From NCBI GenBank assembly GCA_963575645.1, contig OY754467.1, positions 434,001-498,000 on the forward strand: a stretch of DNA of 64,000 nt, in the 5' to 3' direction. The translations under genes were made by a program, and so were the position numbers. Under the pieces are notes generated by a model. It searched no databases, had not been told where the DNA came from, and worked only from the letters and a program-made list of their open reading frames with translations. Below are positions 11,189 through 23,077 of this stretch, piece by piece. This DNA is from Xanthostigma xanthostigma (taxonomy: Eukaryota > Arthropoda > Insecta > Raphidioptera > Raphidiidae). Position 1 is the stretch's first letter, and each line of letters starts with the position of its first letter.

Positions 11189-12372
11189 GGGGCTACACTA
11201 CCCAGGCGCGTCAAAAACGTAAGCTTTTTTTGTGAATTCTTTTAGGTGGCGGATCCAAAAAAATTTAGGGCTTTTTTACGCATGTATTAAAGTTCTCAAA
11301 AATATTTGTTATTTATATACTTACTTATATATAACAAAATGGCGTCGTGGTGGTATAAAAAACAGACAACAATTTTTTTTAGGTGAAAAACGGTGTAAAT
11401 TGTAGCAGTCCTGGTGTACCATCAGGAACAAAAAAGAATTTTTTTTCTTTTTTTAACCGACTTCAACAAAAAGGAGGAGGTTCTATGTTCGTCTATATAT
11501 ATATTTTTTTTTATGTATGTTCACCGATTTCTCCGTCAATTATGAACCGATTTTCAATTTTTTTTTTTATTCGAAAGAGTGCACCTCAGAGGTGGTTCCA
11601 TCGGAACCAAGTCAGGATCTGATTGTGGAATCCGGAGAAATCGAGGGAAACTCTCAAATTTCAAAGGCACGCATAATGTTTTTTATGTATGTTCACCGAT
11701 TTTTAGTGTTAGATTAACACTAAAAAGAGAAAAATAAAATATTTTTAACAAAAAAATTGAACCGACTTCACACTAAAAAGTAAACAATAATTGCGTATTG
11801 AAATGTTTTGGAGTCGGTATAGTTCTCGGAATAGATTTCATTTTGGCTGACACCGACTCCAAAACATTTCAATACGCAATTATTTTTTACTTTTTAGTGT
11901 GAAGTCGGTTCAATTTTTTTATTAAAAATATTTTATTATAATCGTTTTTCCATGGAAGTACCAAGGATTTTAAATTTTGTTTGAAAATTCACAAACTTGT
12001 GAGTTAGAAATTTTTTTTTTCATTTTTTAGCAAAAACTCGAACTTAAATTGTTAACTGCAAACGCTATAATTTTTTAATCATAAAAATCGTGTGTACTTC
12101 CACGGAAAATCTATCTAAGAAGTTGTCATTTAAATTGTCAATCGGGCAAAAATTGAGCAAGATACGGTGTACACCAATTTAAAAAACATAGTTTCGAGAA
12201 AAACGCGTTTAAAGTTTGAAAACGTATTTCTTATATGAAATTTTCAAAATTTTTGAGAACTTTAATATATGCGTAAAAAACCCTAATTTTTTTTTGATCC
12301 GCCACCTAGAACTCGTAAAAAAAATTTACCAAGAAAGATTATTTTTTTGACGCGCCTGGGTAGTGTAACCCC
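11189..12372. mobile_element. TTAA-flanked DNA element (piggyBac or Kolobok type)
   Basis: Both ends abut TTAA. Inverted ends begin GGGGCTACACTACCCAGGCG, and a second inverted block with GGCGGATCC-like sequence extends the inverted region to over 100 bases. The interior contains a widespread repeat with ACCGACTTCAACAAAAAGG (from 11457) and the hairpin at 11734-11938. No intact transposase is present. Confidence 0.75.
11734..11938. repeat. Long hairpin inside the TTAA element
   Basis: Arms at about 11734-11819 and 11852-11938 are nearly perfect complements and include ACCGACTTCACACTAAAAAG, with a loop of about 32 bases. It may be a foldback insertion of its own, or duplicated ends of the ACCGACTTC repeat. 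Confidence 0.75.
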
Positions 12373-12376
12373 TTAA

Positions 12377-13680
12377 CCTGGCCTTATTATAATACGGTGA
12401 TCGGTAAGCATTCGCGTTCTGACATTTAAACCAGTGCATTTTTTTAGCGTATAATAGGCGGTTCTCCTTGACAAATAACTTTTTTAACAAAGCGGATTAT
12501 TAAAGCTTATGACCTCAGTTGTCGTGCGTCTATAATTAACATGTCATTCATTCTTTAAACTATAAAGCGTGCAATTTTAAATAAACACATTAAAATCATC
12601 ATATCATATCTTTTGCATGTGTAATAATAATAATTGTTGATTAGATTATTGTAGATTATATAGACGTACGACAAGGTGTAATAACAATTTATGTTTTATC
12701 CCGATTCTTGCCGTATTTACCCGACGCTGAAGTGTGATTAAAAAAACATGAATGCGTTTAACCCTTACGCGCGCTTGAAGCAAAACTTTTTTTAATTTAA
12801 TTTTAGCATTGTCACTCTTTGGGAGATATTCCCCAAATTATTGGTTGGCGTCCGTAGCTATGTTTCTTACGGCGTTTTGATGCCGGCATCTGTCTTTAAA
12901 TAGCGGAAACTGCAGCGTAAACACGTTACTTCCGTCCCTCTCAAGTCTCGCCGAAAGTCAAAAATACTAGTGAACCCCGTGCCAAGAGTAATTTTGCAAC
13001 TGTCAACGGGTATATAAACTTAACGGACGGGCTACATTTTATCACGCCGAAAATAAGTTTGTTTTACAGAAATCGTAAATAAATCCAGAAAGTAACTCAA
13101 GCCGGATTATAATAAACCAATTAACTTTAAATCTGTAGCAACTTACGAAATAGCCTAAGCTCTTTTATTTAAGAACTAACAAAAGAAACGACCGGCTTTT
13201 TTCAAATTGAATTCGTATTAAATAACGGTTGCAGCGTGGCTTAAAAAAATATAAAAGTCCATCTAAATATAAATTCGTTACGGTAACTCGAGAAGTTAAG
13301 ATCTTTAAGTTATTTCTGATGGCATTTTGAACAAAAACAAACCTGTCTTTTGTTTAGCGTCTTCACAGTTCTTTAGAGCACTTGTATTTTTTAAACAAAT
13401 ATTTGTTTTAAAACGATGGTATTTTTACAGCTCTATTCTTTAAATAATTGACACGATGTTTAAATTATATAATGCACCCGAAAAAAGGCCCGTAACATAA
13501 ACTTTTGTAATTGTACTTTTAAAAATAACAATAGAACGTCGTTACTTCAGATTTATACGCGCTGTTCAAATTATACAGTTGACTCTCTCTAAAAACACTC
13601 GGCCATGAATGGCGACGGCTCCCTTAATTCTTTCTCGGCCGCACCGTTTCGAAATTATTTAAATTCAATATAGGTATATA
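12377..13680. other. No recognised feature
   Basis: Apparently single-copy intronic sequence. No shared repeat and no coding signal were seen. Confidence 0.35.
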
Positions 13681-13820
13681 TGTTACGGTTAATACAAGAA
13701 AGTAGTTTATTCGCGAATTAACCGGCTAATACCCGAATTAACCAACGTCAAGGATTGGTTAATTCGGGTAATTAGCCGGTTAATTCGCGAATTAACTACT
13801 TTCTTGTATTAACCGTAACA
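13681..13820. repeat. Snapback (foldback) element flanked by TATA
   Basis: The 64-65 base arms are near-perfect complements (outer end TGTTACGGTTAATACAAG) around an 11-base centre at 13745-13755. TATA lies on both sides, consistent with insertion at TA. It is very short and uniform, so a recent or self-correcting palindrome is likely. Confidence 0.8.
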
Positions 13821-13833
13821 TATACAATGATAT

Positions 13834-14125
13834 GAAGATTGACTCTATTCAATAAATAGAGTAACTGTGATCCATTGAAGTTAATGATGAGTATTTGGAA
13901 AGAATTCCGTGGCATAAGGATCGAAAATGAAGCAATACTGAGATTTTTTTAAACTTGCATTTAATACTAACGTTTCGATACGTTTTGTATCATCTTCAGC
14001 ATTTGAACACTCTGAAGATGATACAAAACGTATCGAAACGTTAGTATTAAATGCAAGTTTAAAAAAATCTCAGTATTGCTTCATTTTCGATCCTTATGCC
14101 ACGGAATTCTTTCCAAATACTCATC
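13834..14125. mobile_element. Palindromic Penelope-like or retrozyme-like insertion
   Basis: It is flanked by a 14-bp direct repeat ATATACAATGATAT (13820-13833 and 14126-14139). Inside, arms of about 116 bases (13884-13999 and 14012-14127) are essentially perfect complements around a 12-base centre. Each arm carries CTGAAGA, a GATAC/GTATC stem and GAAAC, resembling a hammerhead core. A long variable target duplication plus inverted, ribozyme-like termini fits Penelope-like retroelements. There is no coding region. Confidence 0.5.
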
Positions 14126-14139
14126 ATATACAATGATAT

Positions 14140-14710
14140 ATAGTGAGCTATGGAAAAGACATCAATTCGTACTAGGCCCAGATAACCCGAGCATTAAAGC
14201 AAATGTAGAAACAAGAAAAATGTTAATAATGTCTACAGTCTGAAAGTTCTTTGAATGAAACGGCTTGCAGAACCGTAAATTTTGTTCCCCTTTCCTTTTC
14301 GTCTGTAGACGGAGGCGCTTTCCTGTTGATTACTTTTGCTATTTATGATGATTGTCGGTAATAAAGCAGTCGCATTTATCGATCTCCTCCGAAATAGAGT
14401 TACGTTATGTCGTACAGCTGCTGTTGCCCTATCTATTCTATAAGGTTATGTTGATCTATATAGTCTCTTTGACGACAGTTATTTGTTCTGTTTTACTTTT
14501 GTTTTGTTTGTTTCACAGATATCTTGATACGCGCTATGTCGGTAATATAGATATTTGACAGGGTACTAGATGTAATAATTTTATTTAATGTAATTTTGTC
14601 ATGTTAAAACTTTTTCAAAAATATATTCAAAATTCAAATATTGTAGCCTTGTCTATGGCTGTTTAAAAATGTTATATAATGATTAATTATTGTATCTGAT
14701 TACAAATTAA
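14140..14710. other. No recognised feature
   Basis: AT-rich intronic sequence without shared repeats. A 68-residue open frame at 14352 has no supporting features. Confidence 0.3.
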
Positions 14711-15704
14711 CTAGAGTGACCTGTGCGAATTATTCGCACTAAATAAGTATAATAATTATCGCTTTACAAAATTATTTTTTAAATATGATTGCAGGTATTC
14801 AATTCGTTTCTAATTTTGCACACTGCTTATAACGTTCTTCTTTTTGTTGTATTACAATATGAAGCTCAGATGACAGATCGAAGAAATATTTTACTAAAAT
14901 TGTCATACAGAGGTGAGAGGCGCAAGTAGCAAAAGCGTTGAGCTAAGCCGTCAGATGGCATCATGCAGCATTGCTGTGACGTTGTTCAGCGTTGCTCGCT
15001 GTTTCAAAATTAAAGCCGTCAGATGGCAGATGTTGTTCAGCGTTGCTGTATTTTAATTAATTTACAAAAACAAAAGCAATAATAAATTTTTTAGTTGTCG
15101 ATGTCAGTAGAGCAAGCAATTATCTGAAAAATGATATGTAATTTATGTGGAGAAATTGTGAGGTTTTTTCTAAAAAAAGAGGCAAACATCTTTAACCTTA
15201 GCGTATTAATATACAGATTGTATCAAATCAAAACGGTCCATAGGGCATTATGTGTGTAAGACAGAGACGATATATAAAGATCTAAATCAATAAGTAAGAA
15301 TGAGATAAATGATCGCTAATATAGTTACTGTGGTTACGTAAATAAATAATTACGTACACTGTAAATCTGTTTACCAATTTATCAATTAAAACAACTACAA
15401 ATAAATTTATTATGTTGGCGGTTGAATTACCACCATAAAACCATTTAATTATTTGGATTTTTTCCCGAACAGTATAAATAGCCATTTTATCAATAATTTC
15501 ACTAGTGAATACTGACATTTGATAAAATTGTGATTTTTACTGTAGAAAACAAAGACGATACTATCAGATTGTATAACCACAGTAACTATTAGCGATCATT
15601 AATCTCATTCTTACTTACTGCTTTAGTGCTTTATATAATATCGTCTCTGTCTTACACACAGAATGTTCTATGGACTGTTTTGATTTGATACAATCTGTAT
15701 ATGA
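14711..15704 (-). mobile_element. Family C copy 1 (Helitron-like), interrupted
   Basis: On the minus strand the element runs from TCATATA... to a hairpin GTGCGAATAATTCGCAC and CTAG, placed between A and T as Helitrons are. The 5' end is split by a TA-flanked element at 15214-15697; its last seven bases resume after it. Confidence 0.8.
15214..15697. mobile_element. TA-flanked inverted-repeat element nested in family C
   Basis: Inverted ends begin CAGATTGTATCAAATCAAAA, extend over about 60 bases and are flanked by TA. Removing it restores the normal end of family C. A mariner-type element is likely from the TA target. Confidence 0.8.
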
Positions 15705-16625
15705 TTTTTGGTTGGTAATAAGCTCGCAGTAAAGAATTTCGAAACAAAAATTAAAAAATAAAACGGTACCATGACATTCTAGATCCTTGACTTTGATATT
15801 ATAGCATATATTATGCAAATTGAAGGTGGTAAAGATGATCGTTGATCGACTATAATTACGCTAGTTAAACACCAATTTCAGTAAATATTTACTCAACATA
15901 TTATTACAGTGTTTGTTACAGCAGGAGGCCTGCTGGCTTGCTTTTAATGTGTTATTTGAAATCAGCCTTCGTTGTTTTGTGTCATAAACGCACAAATAAA
16001 TACCCGTGTTTATTTTATTTTTAGTTTAATTATGTTGAAATGACGTAATATTTTTTTTTAACGAAAGGTGCATTTTATGGAAATATTATGCAATGACTAA
16101 TTTGTTTTAGTGCTTGCCTGTAACTGCTAGATGTTAGGAATAACTCGTCAGAAATATTCGATTGCAACGCGATAAAGAGTGGCTCAGCCGGTCTATGTCC
16201 AAACTTCGCCTATATGATAAAACTTGACGTTTGCATGACACCGAATAGATGATGAACAAAGTTTAATTGAAATCGGTTCAGTCGTTCTTGAATGATGCTT
16301 GTATTTTTGAAAATATACTGGCTGTCCAGTACGACTTCGTCCGGAACAAATAGCCATTTTCGCTCACTACTCTTCCTCATTTTGGTTGATTTTACTATAC
16401 AAGTTCAAAATTTAAGGAGTAAATTATGCCTTCAATGCAAAATACAGGGCATAGTTTTTATGCAGGGGACGGGTATGCTTTACATTGTTTTGTCTCTCCG
16501 TTATATAACGACGATGACTCACTACTACTATTTTTGCATCTTGCGGTGGTAGTATTTTTTTTTAATTTGAATAAATTCCTGCAGTTATTTTGTTATTTTT
16601 CCTGTAAACATTGAAATTAAAAAAA
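15705..16625. other. No recognised feature
   Basis: Intronic sequence. Around 16270-16290 there is the phrase AAATCGGTTCAGTCGTTCTTG, seen in decayed insect repeats. Nothing else is recognised. Confidence 0.3.
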
Positions 16626-16787
16626 TTGCACTCCGGGAGTGCCGGCAGAAGTGAAAACTTGAATATTACCTCTACTCTCCATCCGTCATACGAATTTTCG
16701 ATCAGGTCACGTGTCCTGACGCGAGTTTAACATTTTTTACCCATTACAAAAAAAGTGTACAACGCCGCTAAAGAAGTTTTCACTTCA
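16626..16787 (-). mobile_element. Family D copy 1 (Helentron-like)
   Basis: The palindrome GCACTCCGGGAGTGC is followed by GAAGTGAAAACTT. The far end carries the inverted partner AAGTTTTCACTTC. Read on the minus strand, this is a subterminal repeat at each end with a hairpin after the 3' one. Confidence 0.7.
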
Positions 16788-17116
16788 ATAATTCTAGGTG
16801 CGTGTAACTGTAAAGAGGTGAAAATTTATTATCTTCGCGGCCCTTCGCGAACTTTGATTGCCGCCGCCACTGTTTCGTTTTTCCGATCTTTGGTCAGTTG
16901 TATGTAAAATAGGTGCTGAGTCATCAGTCGGCCAGCGTCGTGTTAAACCGGGATAGCGTTAGTCAGTTGTCGAGTTAACGGTTCTATATTTCATATTAAT
17001 TGCATATATTTCGTATAATTACCAGACCTTATAAAGACCTTTACTTACAAATAACTGTATACTTAGGTATAATTGTGTTTTGTGTAGTGATAATAATCGC
17101 TTACTAGCATTTATAA

Positions 17117-17206
17117 TTTAAATGCTAGTAAGCCGGATTAATCATTAGACAGAGTATAGGCAACTGCATAGGGGCCCCGCATCGACTAGGGGCCCGTGCA
17201 CGCACC
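17117..17206. repeat. Degraded hAT end resembling the 5090-5451 element
   Basis: GCCGGATTAA is followed by AGGGGCCCCGC and AGGGGCCCGTG, like the ends of the nested hAT at 5090. It has no inverted partner. Confidence 0.3.
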
Positions 17207-18172
17207 AAGAAAAAAAATTTGAAAAGAAGTTTGACCCTGCAGGCCATCCCTGTAACAATTCCCGCTATTTTCGAGTTCAAAACGCTCAAAAATATATAAA
17301 ATATAGCAAGAAGTTTATTTTTTTGATCTTCGAGCTCAAAAAAAAAAACACATTGTTACGAAATTTTCGTTCACGATATCTCATGAACAAATGAGCCGAT
17401 TTTGATGCGGTTTGCGGCGATCGACGCAGTTTTTTTAACCTAAGAAAGTAAATTATTACAAAAAAAATCGATTTGATAAGAATTTTACGAGTAGGTAATT
17501 ATAAAAAATAACTTTTTTCCTAATTTTTCGTTCACGTTATCTCATGAACAAATGAACCAATTTTGATCTGGTTTGCGGCGATCGACGCAGTTTTTTTAGC
17601 CTAAGAAAGTAATTTATTACAAAAAAATCGATTTGATAACAATTTCAAGAGTCATTTTAAAAAAACACTTTTTTATGATTTTTTCGTTCACGGTATCTCG
17701 TGAACAAACGAACCGATTTTAATGCGGTTTGCGGAAATCGACGTAGTTTGTTAAAGAAAAGAGCTGATTAGATTTTGGAATTAATCGGTTTAGTAGTTTA
17801 GAAAATATTTTACAAAAACAAATTTTTAAAAATTTTTTAAACTTGTTTTTTTAAGATTTCTCAAAATTTTTTTGGTCGACTCGTTTCAAATTTTCAGGAA
17901 GTCTAAGTTCACCAAGATCACGTCAGATGCCGCAAACCGCGTTTCAGTTGGACACTCCGTTCAAAAGATATAAAAGGTTTACATACATACACACACACAC
18001 ACACACATATACAGCCCTACGGACATCATCGCCAAAATAGTTTCAATAGCTTCCTAGGACCTCAAAACGTCGAGATCTGGCGAAAACTCGATTTTCGAAA
18101 ATCGGGGTGAAAACAATAACTTCCCGATTTTTGAAAAAAAAATTTTTTTTTTTTTTTAAGCGGGAAGTTAAA
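17207..18172. mobile_element. Family H copy 1 with internal tandem triplication
   Basis: It shares about 960 bases with 29910-30867. TAACTTCCCGCT-type sequence near the left and AGCGGGAAGTTA at the right form a short inverted repeat. Three diverged units of about 160 bases, each with TCTCATGAACAAATGA or TCTCGTGAACAAACGA, start near 17363, 17525 and 17684. An (AC)n tract lies at about 17985-18008. Confidence 0.7.
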
Positions 18173-18228
18173 AACTTTTCATTGAACGAACATTTTATTT
18201 GAAAATTTGTATGAAATTTCCCAACAAC

Positions 18229-18495
18229 GCTTGTACAGTCTGTTGATAAAAACTACAAACTCGCAACTCAACAAAACTAACATAGCAATAACAACTTGAC
18301 AAAAGCGTACTCGACTGTACTTTAAAGCATAGGAAAACGACAAGTGACAAAGGCAACGAGCGAGCACGGCCAATCACCGACGATCGCACGTTCCGTGCAG
18401 GTAGCTGGGAATCTCAACGGCTCTATAAAATGAGCCTTTGCGACGCTGTTTGTGACTAGCTTCCGAACCTTTTAGATCCGTGGCGTGTACTATAC
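18229..18495. mobile_element. Family F copy 1, one end missing
   Basis: The shared core includes CTTGTACAGTCTGTTG and TACTCGACTGTACTTTAAAG. The right end has CTTTTAGATCCGTGGCG. The left terminal repeat is absent. Confidence 0.65.
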
Positions 18496-18878
18496 CCGCT
18501 GAATGATAGAACCGTTTTGCTATCGTTGTAAGTTATACAGACATGCGTCGTTCAGATGAGCGAAGGCACGGGTACAGTCTAGCGTATTTCAAAATTGTTT
18601 GATTGGAGTTTCTCTATGCAATAAACTTCATCGAGTGTCGGGTATTTAGTCCACGCGGCGACGTGACGTGAGACAATGTTTTGTTGCAGAGTCTCATTAT
18701 GCATTCCGGACAAACAAATCACGGATCTTGTCGGGATACCGGAGTCGAGCAGCCAGACTTGTCCGAATGTCACGTTAGTCACGATATAAGCGCATTATTT
18801 TTGTTATTATTTAGATTTTGGGGTTAAAAAGTCACGTGAACTGCACGAAACATGAAGCTTACCTTAGACGTTCAACGT
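18496..18878. other. No recognised feature
   Basis: Moderately CpG-containing single-copy sequence between F and A elements. No gene is supported. Confidence 0.3.
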
Positions 18879-19899
18879 AAAAAAATTGGTTGTCTGTAAA
18901 GTCGGTTTACGGACGCTAGTTTTACGTGATAACGTATTCCGTAACACATAACCTAAATTTATATAATAATTATAATAATTTGAATCTATGATATTGCATC
19001 TTTCGCTTCAAATTTAGGTAAATTTTATTAAGTAGAATAATAAAACACTATAAAAAGTACACTATTATTATATAAAAAACAACTATGGCATGTATCTCTT
19101 TTGCGCATGCGCCGATTTTCCCCAAAAAATTTACAAAAATTTCTAGTAAAAATAGATAGAGTAAAAATCGTTTTAAAAACTATATTATTATTATATAAAA
19201 CATCATTATAAGAGATATATTCTTTTACGCATGCGCCGATGTTCCCCAAAAACAATAGGCCACTTCATATTTGCATATCAAACATCCTCCCAAAATTTGG
19301 TTTCAATCCGCTTATCCTTGGTGTCGGAATGATAAAAAATGTCAAAAGTGACGTTTGCAACTGTCAAAGTATTATGTTCTAATAATAATTAGTTATTCCA
19401 ATAGTTAACTTAGAAGGCGTTGCATTTCACAAAATACTAATGTCAAAAAATTGAATTAAACATTAGAAATGCAGCCGTTTTCATGTTAAGACAAGACATA
19501 CGTTATTTTCTAATTTCCATGTACGGCAAACAAAGACGACCGACCGCGTCGCGCCATGCATTAGACAACATTGCATTTATATTTTATACAGCTATTTTTC
19601 TATATAAATTTGTATAAAAAAACTGTTTAGGCAAATTCTGTTATACGAAATCTATGTAAAATGTTCTCCTCTTTCGTTTAAGACTGGTTTCAAACCGATC
19701 TGATTTAAATTGAGCGAGAAATTAGCAAAAAGCACGCACAGGGTCAGGCGGAACGTTACGCGTTAGGAATGTTAGGAACGTTACGCGTTACGAACGTTAG
19801 GAACGTTACGTTACACTTTTTCGTGCATGCAGTCGGTGTTTTATCAATTTATAAGATTGGTGATTCATCAATTTATAAGACGTTATCACGTCAAAAAAA
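18879..19899 (-). mobile_element. Family A copy 2, variant interior
   Basis: It has family A ends on the minus strand. The interior carries two blocks with GCATGCGCCGATTTTCCCC or a close variant (about 19105 and 19230) and a segment GACACCAAGGATAAGCGG (complement) shared with the copy at 42527. This defines a second subfamily. Confidence 0.7.
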
Positions 19900-20067
19900 C
19901 AATCGACCGCGACTTTTGTAGTCAGGCATTGTATTTATTAGTGTATAGTGTTGGCGTTAAAGCAACACACGCTATACAAAATATTTTACGGCAACGGGAG
20001 CGCCATCTGTTGAACGTAACACCAACACACGCAAACCAGACTTGGTCACTGCATTAAGCGTGGCCGG

Positions 20068-20388
20068 GTATAATACGCGCCACGGATCTAAACGGTTCGG
20101 AAGTTAGTCACAAACAGCGTCGCAAAGGCCGTTGAGACTCCCGCCACCTCCCAGCTACCTGCACGGAACGTGCGCTCGTCGGTGATTGGCCGCGATCGCC
20201 CGTTGCCTTTGTCACTTGTCGCTTTCCTGCTTTAAAGTACAGTCGAGTACGCTATTGTCAAGTTGTTATTGCTATTTTAGTTTTGTTGAGTTGCGAGTTT
20301 GTAGTTTTTTTTTCAACAGACTGTACAAGCGCAAGCACGCATTCGCATCTAACTTCCGAGCCTTTTAGATTCGTGGCGCGTGTTACAC
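20068..20388. mobile_element. Family F copy 2, both ends present
   Basis: Inverted ends read GTATAATACGCGCCACGGAT and, from the other side, GTGTAACACGCGCCACGAAT; the inverted region is about 36 bases. No clear target duplication is seen. Confidence 0.7.
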
Positions 20389-20852
20389 AGCCAGTTATTT
20401 ATAAATTTTCGTAAAATAATTTTTGTCTGACTAGCGCCCTCTGGATTAGTTTCGATCGGAAAAATTAGATGGGTTTGTGCGTGTGAGGCGGCCTTTAGAA
20501 ACAAACGAGGGTTTGTTGTATGCAAAGATATTCATGCATATACACAACAGGCCCATTACTTACTGACATAAATAACAGCGTTTATTCAAGCATTTGCTGT
20601 ATACAGGATGGTTCATAATACGATGTACGCGTTAATGGTATACACGGTTATATTTGGCTTCTCTATTACAATCCCCCAGCTCGTAGAGTCTAAACCAAGA
20701 GCTTGTAAAAGTAGATTAAAAATACTTACAAATTGCAATATGAACTGGTGCGCCCAGATAATGCCTGATGTCGGTTGGGTTTAAAAAAAAATAATGGACT
20801 GGGTTTAAAATAAATACCTTTAACGCCGTAAAAAATCGCTAATACTTCGTTG
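20389..20852. other. No recognised feature
   Basis: AT-rich intronic sequence. No shared repeat and no coding signal were seen. Confidence 0.3.
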
Positions 20853-21458
20853 TTTTTTGACGTGATAACGTCTTATAAATTGATGAATCACCAATCTTAT
20901 AAATTGATAAAACACCGGCTGCATGCACGAAAAAGTGTAACGTTCATAACGTAACGTTCGTAACGCGTAACGTTCCGCCTGACCCTGTGCGTGCTTTTCT
21001 CGAAAACGGCCCTAACGATTTGGATGAAATTTACTGAAAAGGGATTTTGGGGGGCATCAAATCGTTTTAGCTAGGTCTCATCTCTCGAAAAAATCGTTTT
21101 CTTACAAATTTTATCATTATAAAAATCAATTTTTTGACGTATGAAAATACTTAAATATTGTCAGTAGGTTTTGGAATTTTATATTATAAACAGTGAAACA
21201 ATTGTTTTATAAATATTATGACAGCTAATCTTTGAGACTTAAAATAAATACGAAAGAAAGAAAGTTAAAAAAACAATTATATTATATGGTGAGTAATTTA
21301 AATAAATAAAATTAACCTAAATTTGAAGCGAAAGATGCAATATCATAGATTCGAATTATTATAATTATTATATAAATTTAGGTTATGTATTACGGAATAC
21401 GTTATCTCGTAAAACTATCGTCCGTAAACCGACTTTACAGACAACCAATTTTTTTTTA
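20853..21458 (+). mobile_element. Family A copy 3
   Basis: A complete, uninterrupted copy: GACGTGATAACGTC left end, CGAAAGAAAGAAAG interior motif, TACGTTATCTCGTA right motif (one change), GTAAACCGACTTTAC hairpin and T-tract. Confidence 0.75.
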
Positions 21459-22198
21459 AATTATCAGCGTGTTGGAAAATTAATTTGTCGTCGTTCGCAA
21501 TGCTCGTGCGTAATGTAAAGAATCGACTGACAGTGCAGTCTCTTTCGTTGACGGTGAAAGCGTGAACAGCCGTGCATATTTCTATATTGGTCGTTATTAT
21601 TTTGATTTCGACAAAGTTCTGACATGAGCCATTTTTCGCTGTGACCGCAGTATGCTTTGTTGATATCTTGAAAGAAAATCTTTCGATCGGTTGAATGTCA
21701 AATAGCCCCCGTGATTGATAATGGCAAATGCTCCCTGGTCCTGTGTTTTATGACAAATGACTGCGTCTTATCGCGGGTTCAACTGACGTATTCCAATGTT
21801 TGGGGTCTCAACTTGACGAGGTTCTATTCTATCCTTAAATATTATGTACTCTAGCATTCCGGCCCGGTTAGTCCGAGTAGAGTTTGGTTTAGCAGCGAAA
21901 TAATCAAAAACGACAAATCTCATAATTTTACTTCATATTGCAGCGTATACGAATTTCACTCCGAAACCGCTCGAAGCGTAATAATTTATAGCCTGTGCCG
22001 TTGGGAATGAAGTAATTTTTCAAATCGGTTCAGTAGTTCAAGGGATTATCCGCTGCGAACAAAAAAACTTCTTTTGTGACGGGACTTCTATATAATTCGT
22101 TTTTCGTATTTCCAAAATTTTTGTCAGTTGGTATTTACATCACTCGAGATCACCTAAACTGATTTTGATGAAACTTTGTACATTGTACAGTACTAGAC
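21459..22198. other. Unassigned intronic stretch
   Basis: No shared repeats. Around 22022-22050 AAATCGGTTCAGTAGTTCAA resembles the tail region of decayed insect retroelements. No gene is visible. Confidence 0.3.
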
Positions 22199-23069
22199 CA
22201 GGGGTCGGCAACCTGCGGCTCTTTTGACGTAAAGTTGCGGCTCTCCAGTTCCATACGCAAAAAATAACTGTTTTATTATATAAATCCTTAAAAATCGTCC
22301 AATCGATCCATGATTGAGCTCCATGTCTATCTCTCAGCCATTTCCACTCGCGTCTCACCCGCACCGTCTCCGTCGCGACGTGTCGTCCTCGGATATACAG
22401 TGTGGTCACTTAAGTGTGCAACATATGGGAAAATTTTTAATTAAATGCACAACCAAAATACAAATATTGCCAAAAGTTGGTGCATGTCTGATAATCATTT
22501 TAGGTGCTCTTAGAATTGTTGAAACTCAAACAGCATACAGAGTGGGTCAAAAAATATAAAAATTGTACAAGAGAAAGTGCCCCTATTTAAAAAAATTCAG
22601 CGAAATGTTATAAGAAAAAGTTGTTTAGAATTAAAATTTATGCCCAAATACCAAAACATGGCCTTCTAAAAAAAAAAAACTTTTTTTTTGAAAAACCAAA
22701 AATTATAATTTTTTTTATACTTACCTTAAACATACTAATTAATTATTCAAATTCAGGCATATTTGTAAAATTAACTTAGATTTTTATTTTTTTATGGAAT
22801 CACAAACTTTGTTTGTTGCAACGATATTAAACACCTGTATGCTGTTTGAGTTTCAACAATTCTAAGAGCACCAACTTTTGACAATATTTGTGTTTTGGTT
22901 GTGCATTTAATTAAAAATTTTCCCATATGTTGCACACTTAAGTGACCACACTGTATATAAGCAAATACTATAATACTGAAACGAAAATGTTTAGTGGCTC
23001 TTTAAAAACTGGGAAATTTTGTAAATTATAACTTTTGGTTCTTCCGTCTCAAAAGGTTGCCGAACCCCG
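22199..23069. mobile_element. hAT element hosting a nested mariner-like element
   Basis: The ends are CAGGGGTCGGCAACC and GGTTGCCGAACCCCG, flanked by TACTAGAC (8 bp) at 22191-22198 and 23070-23077. Outside the nested insertion, the hAT part is only about 315 bases and has no transposase. Confidence 0.85.
22398..22953. mobile_element. Tc1/mariner-like element nested in the hAT
   Basis: Inverted ends begin CAGTGTGGTCACTTAAGTG and are flanked by TA. The inverted region continues for about 150 bases on each side. The interior is AT-rich and non-coding. Confidence 0.85.
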
Positions 23070-23077
23070 TACTAGAC

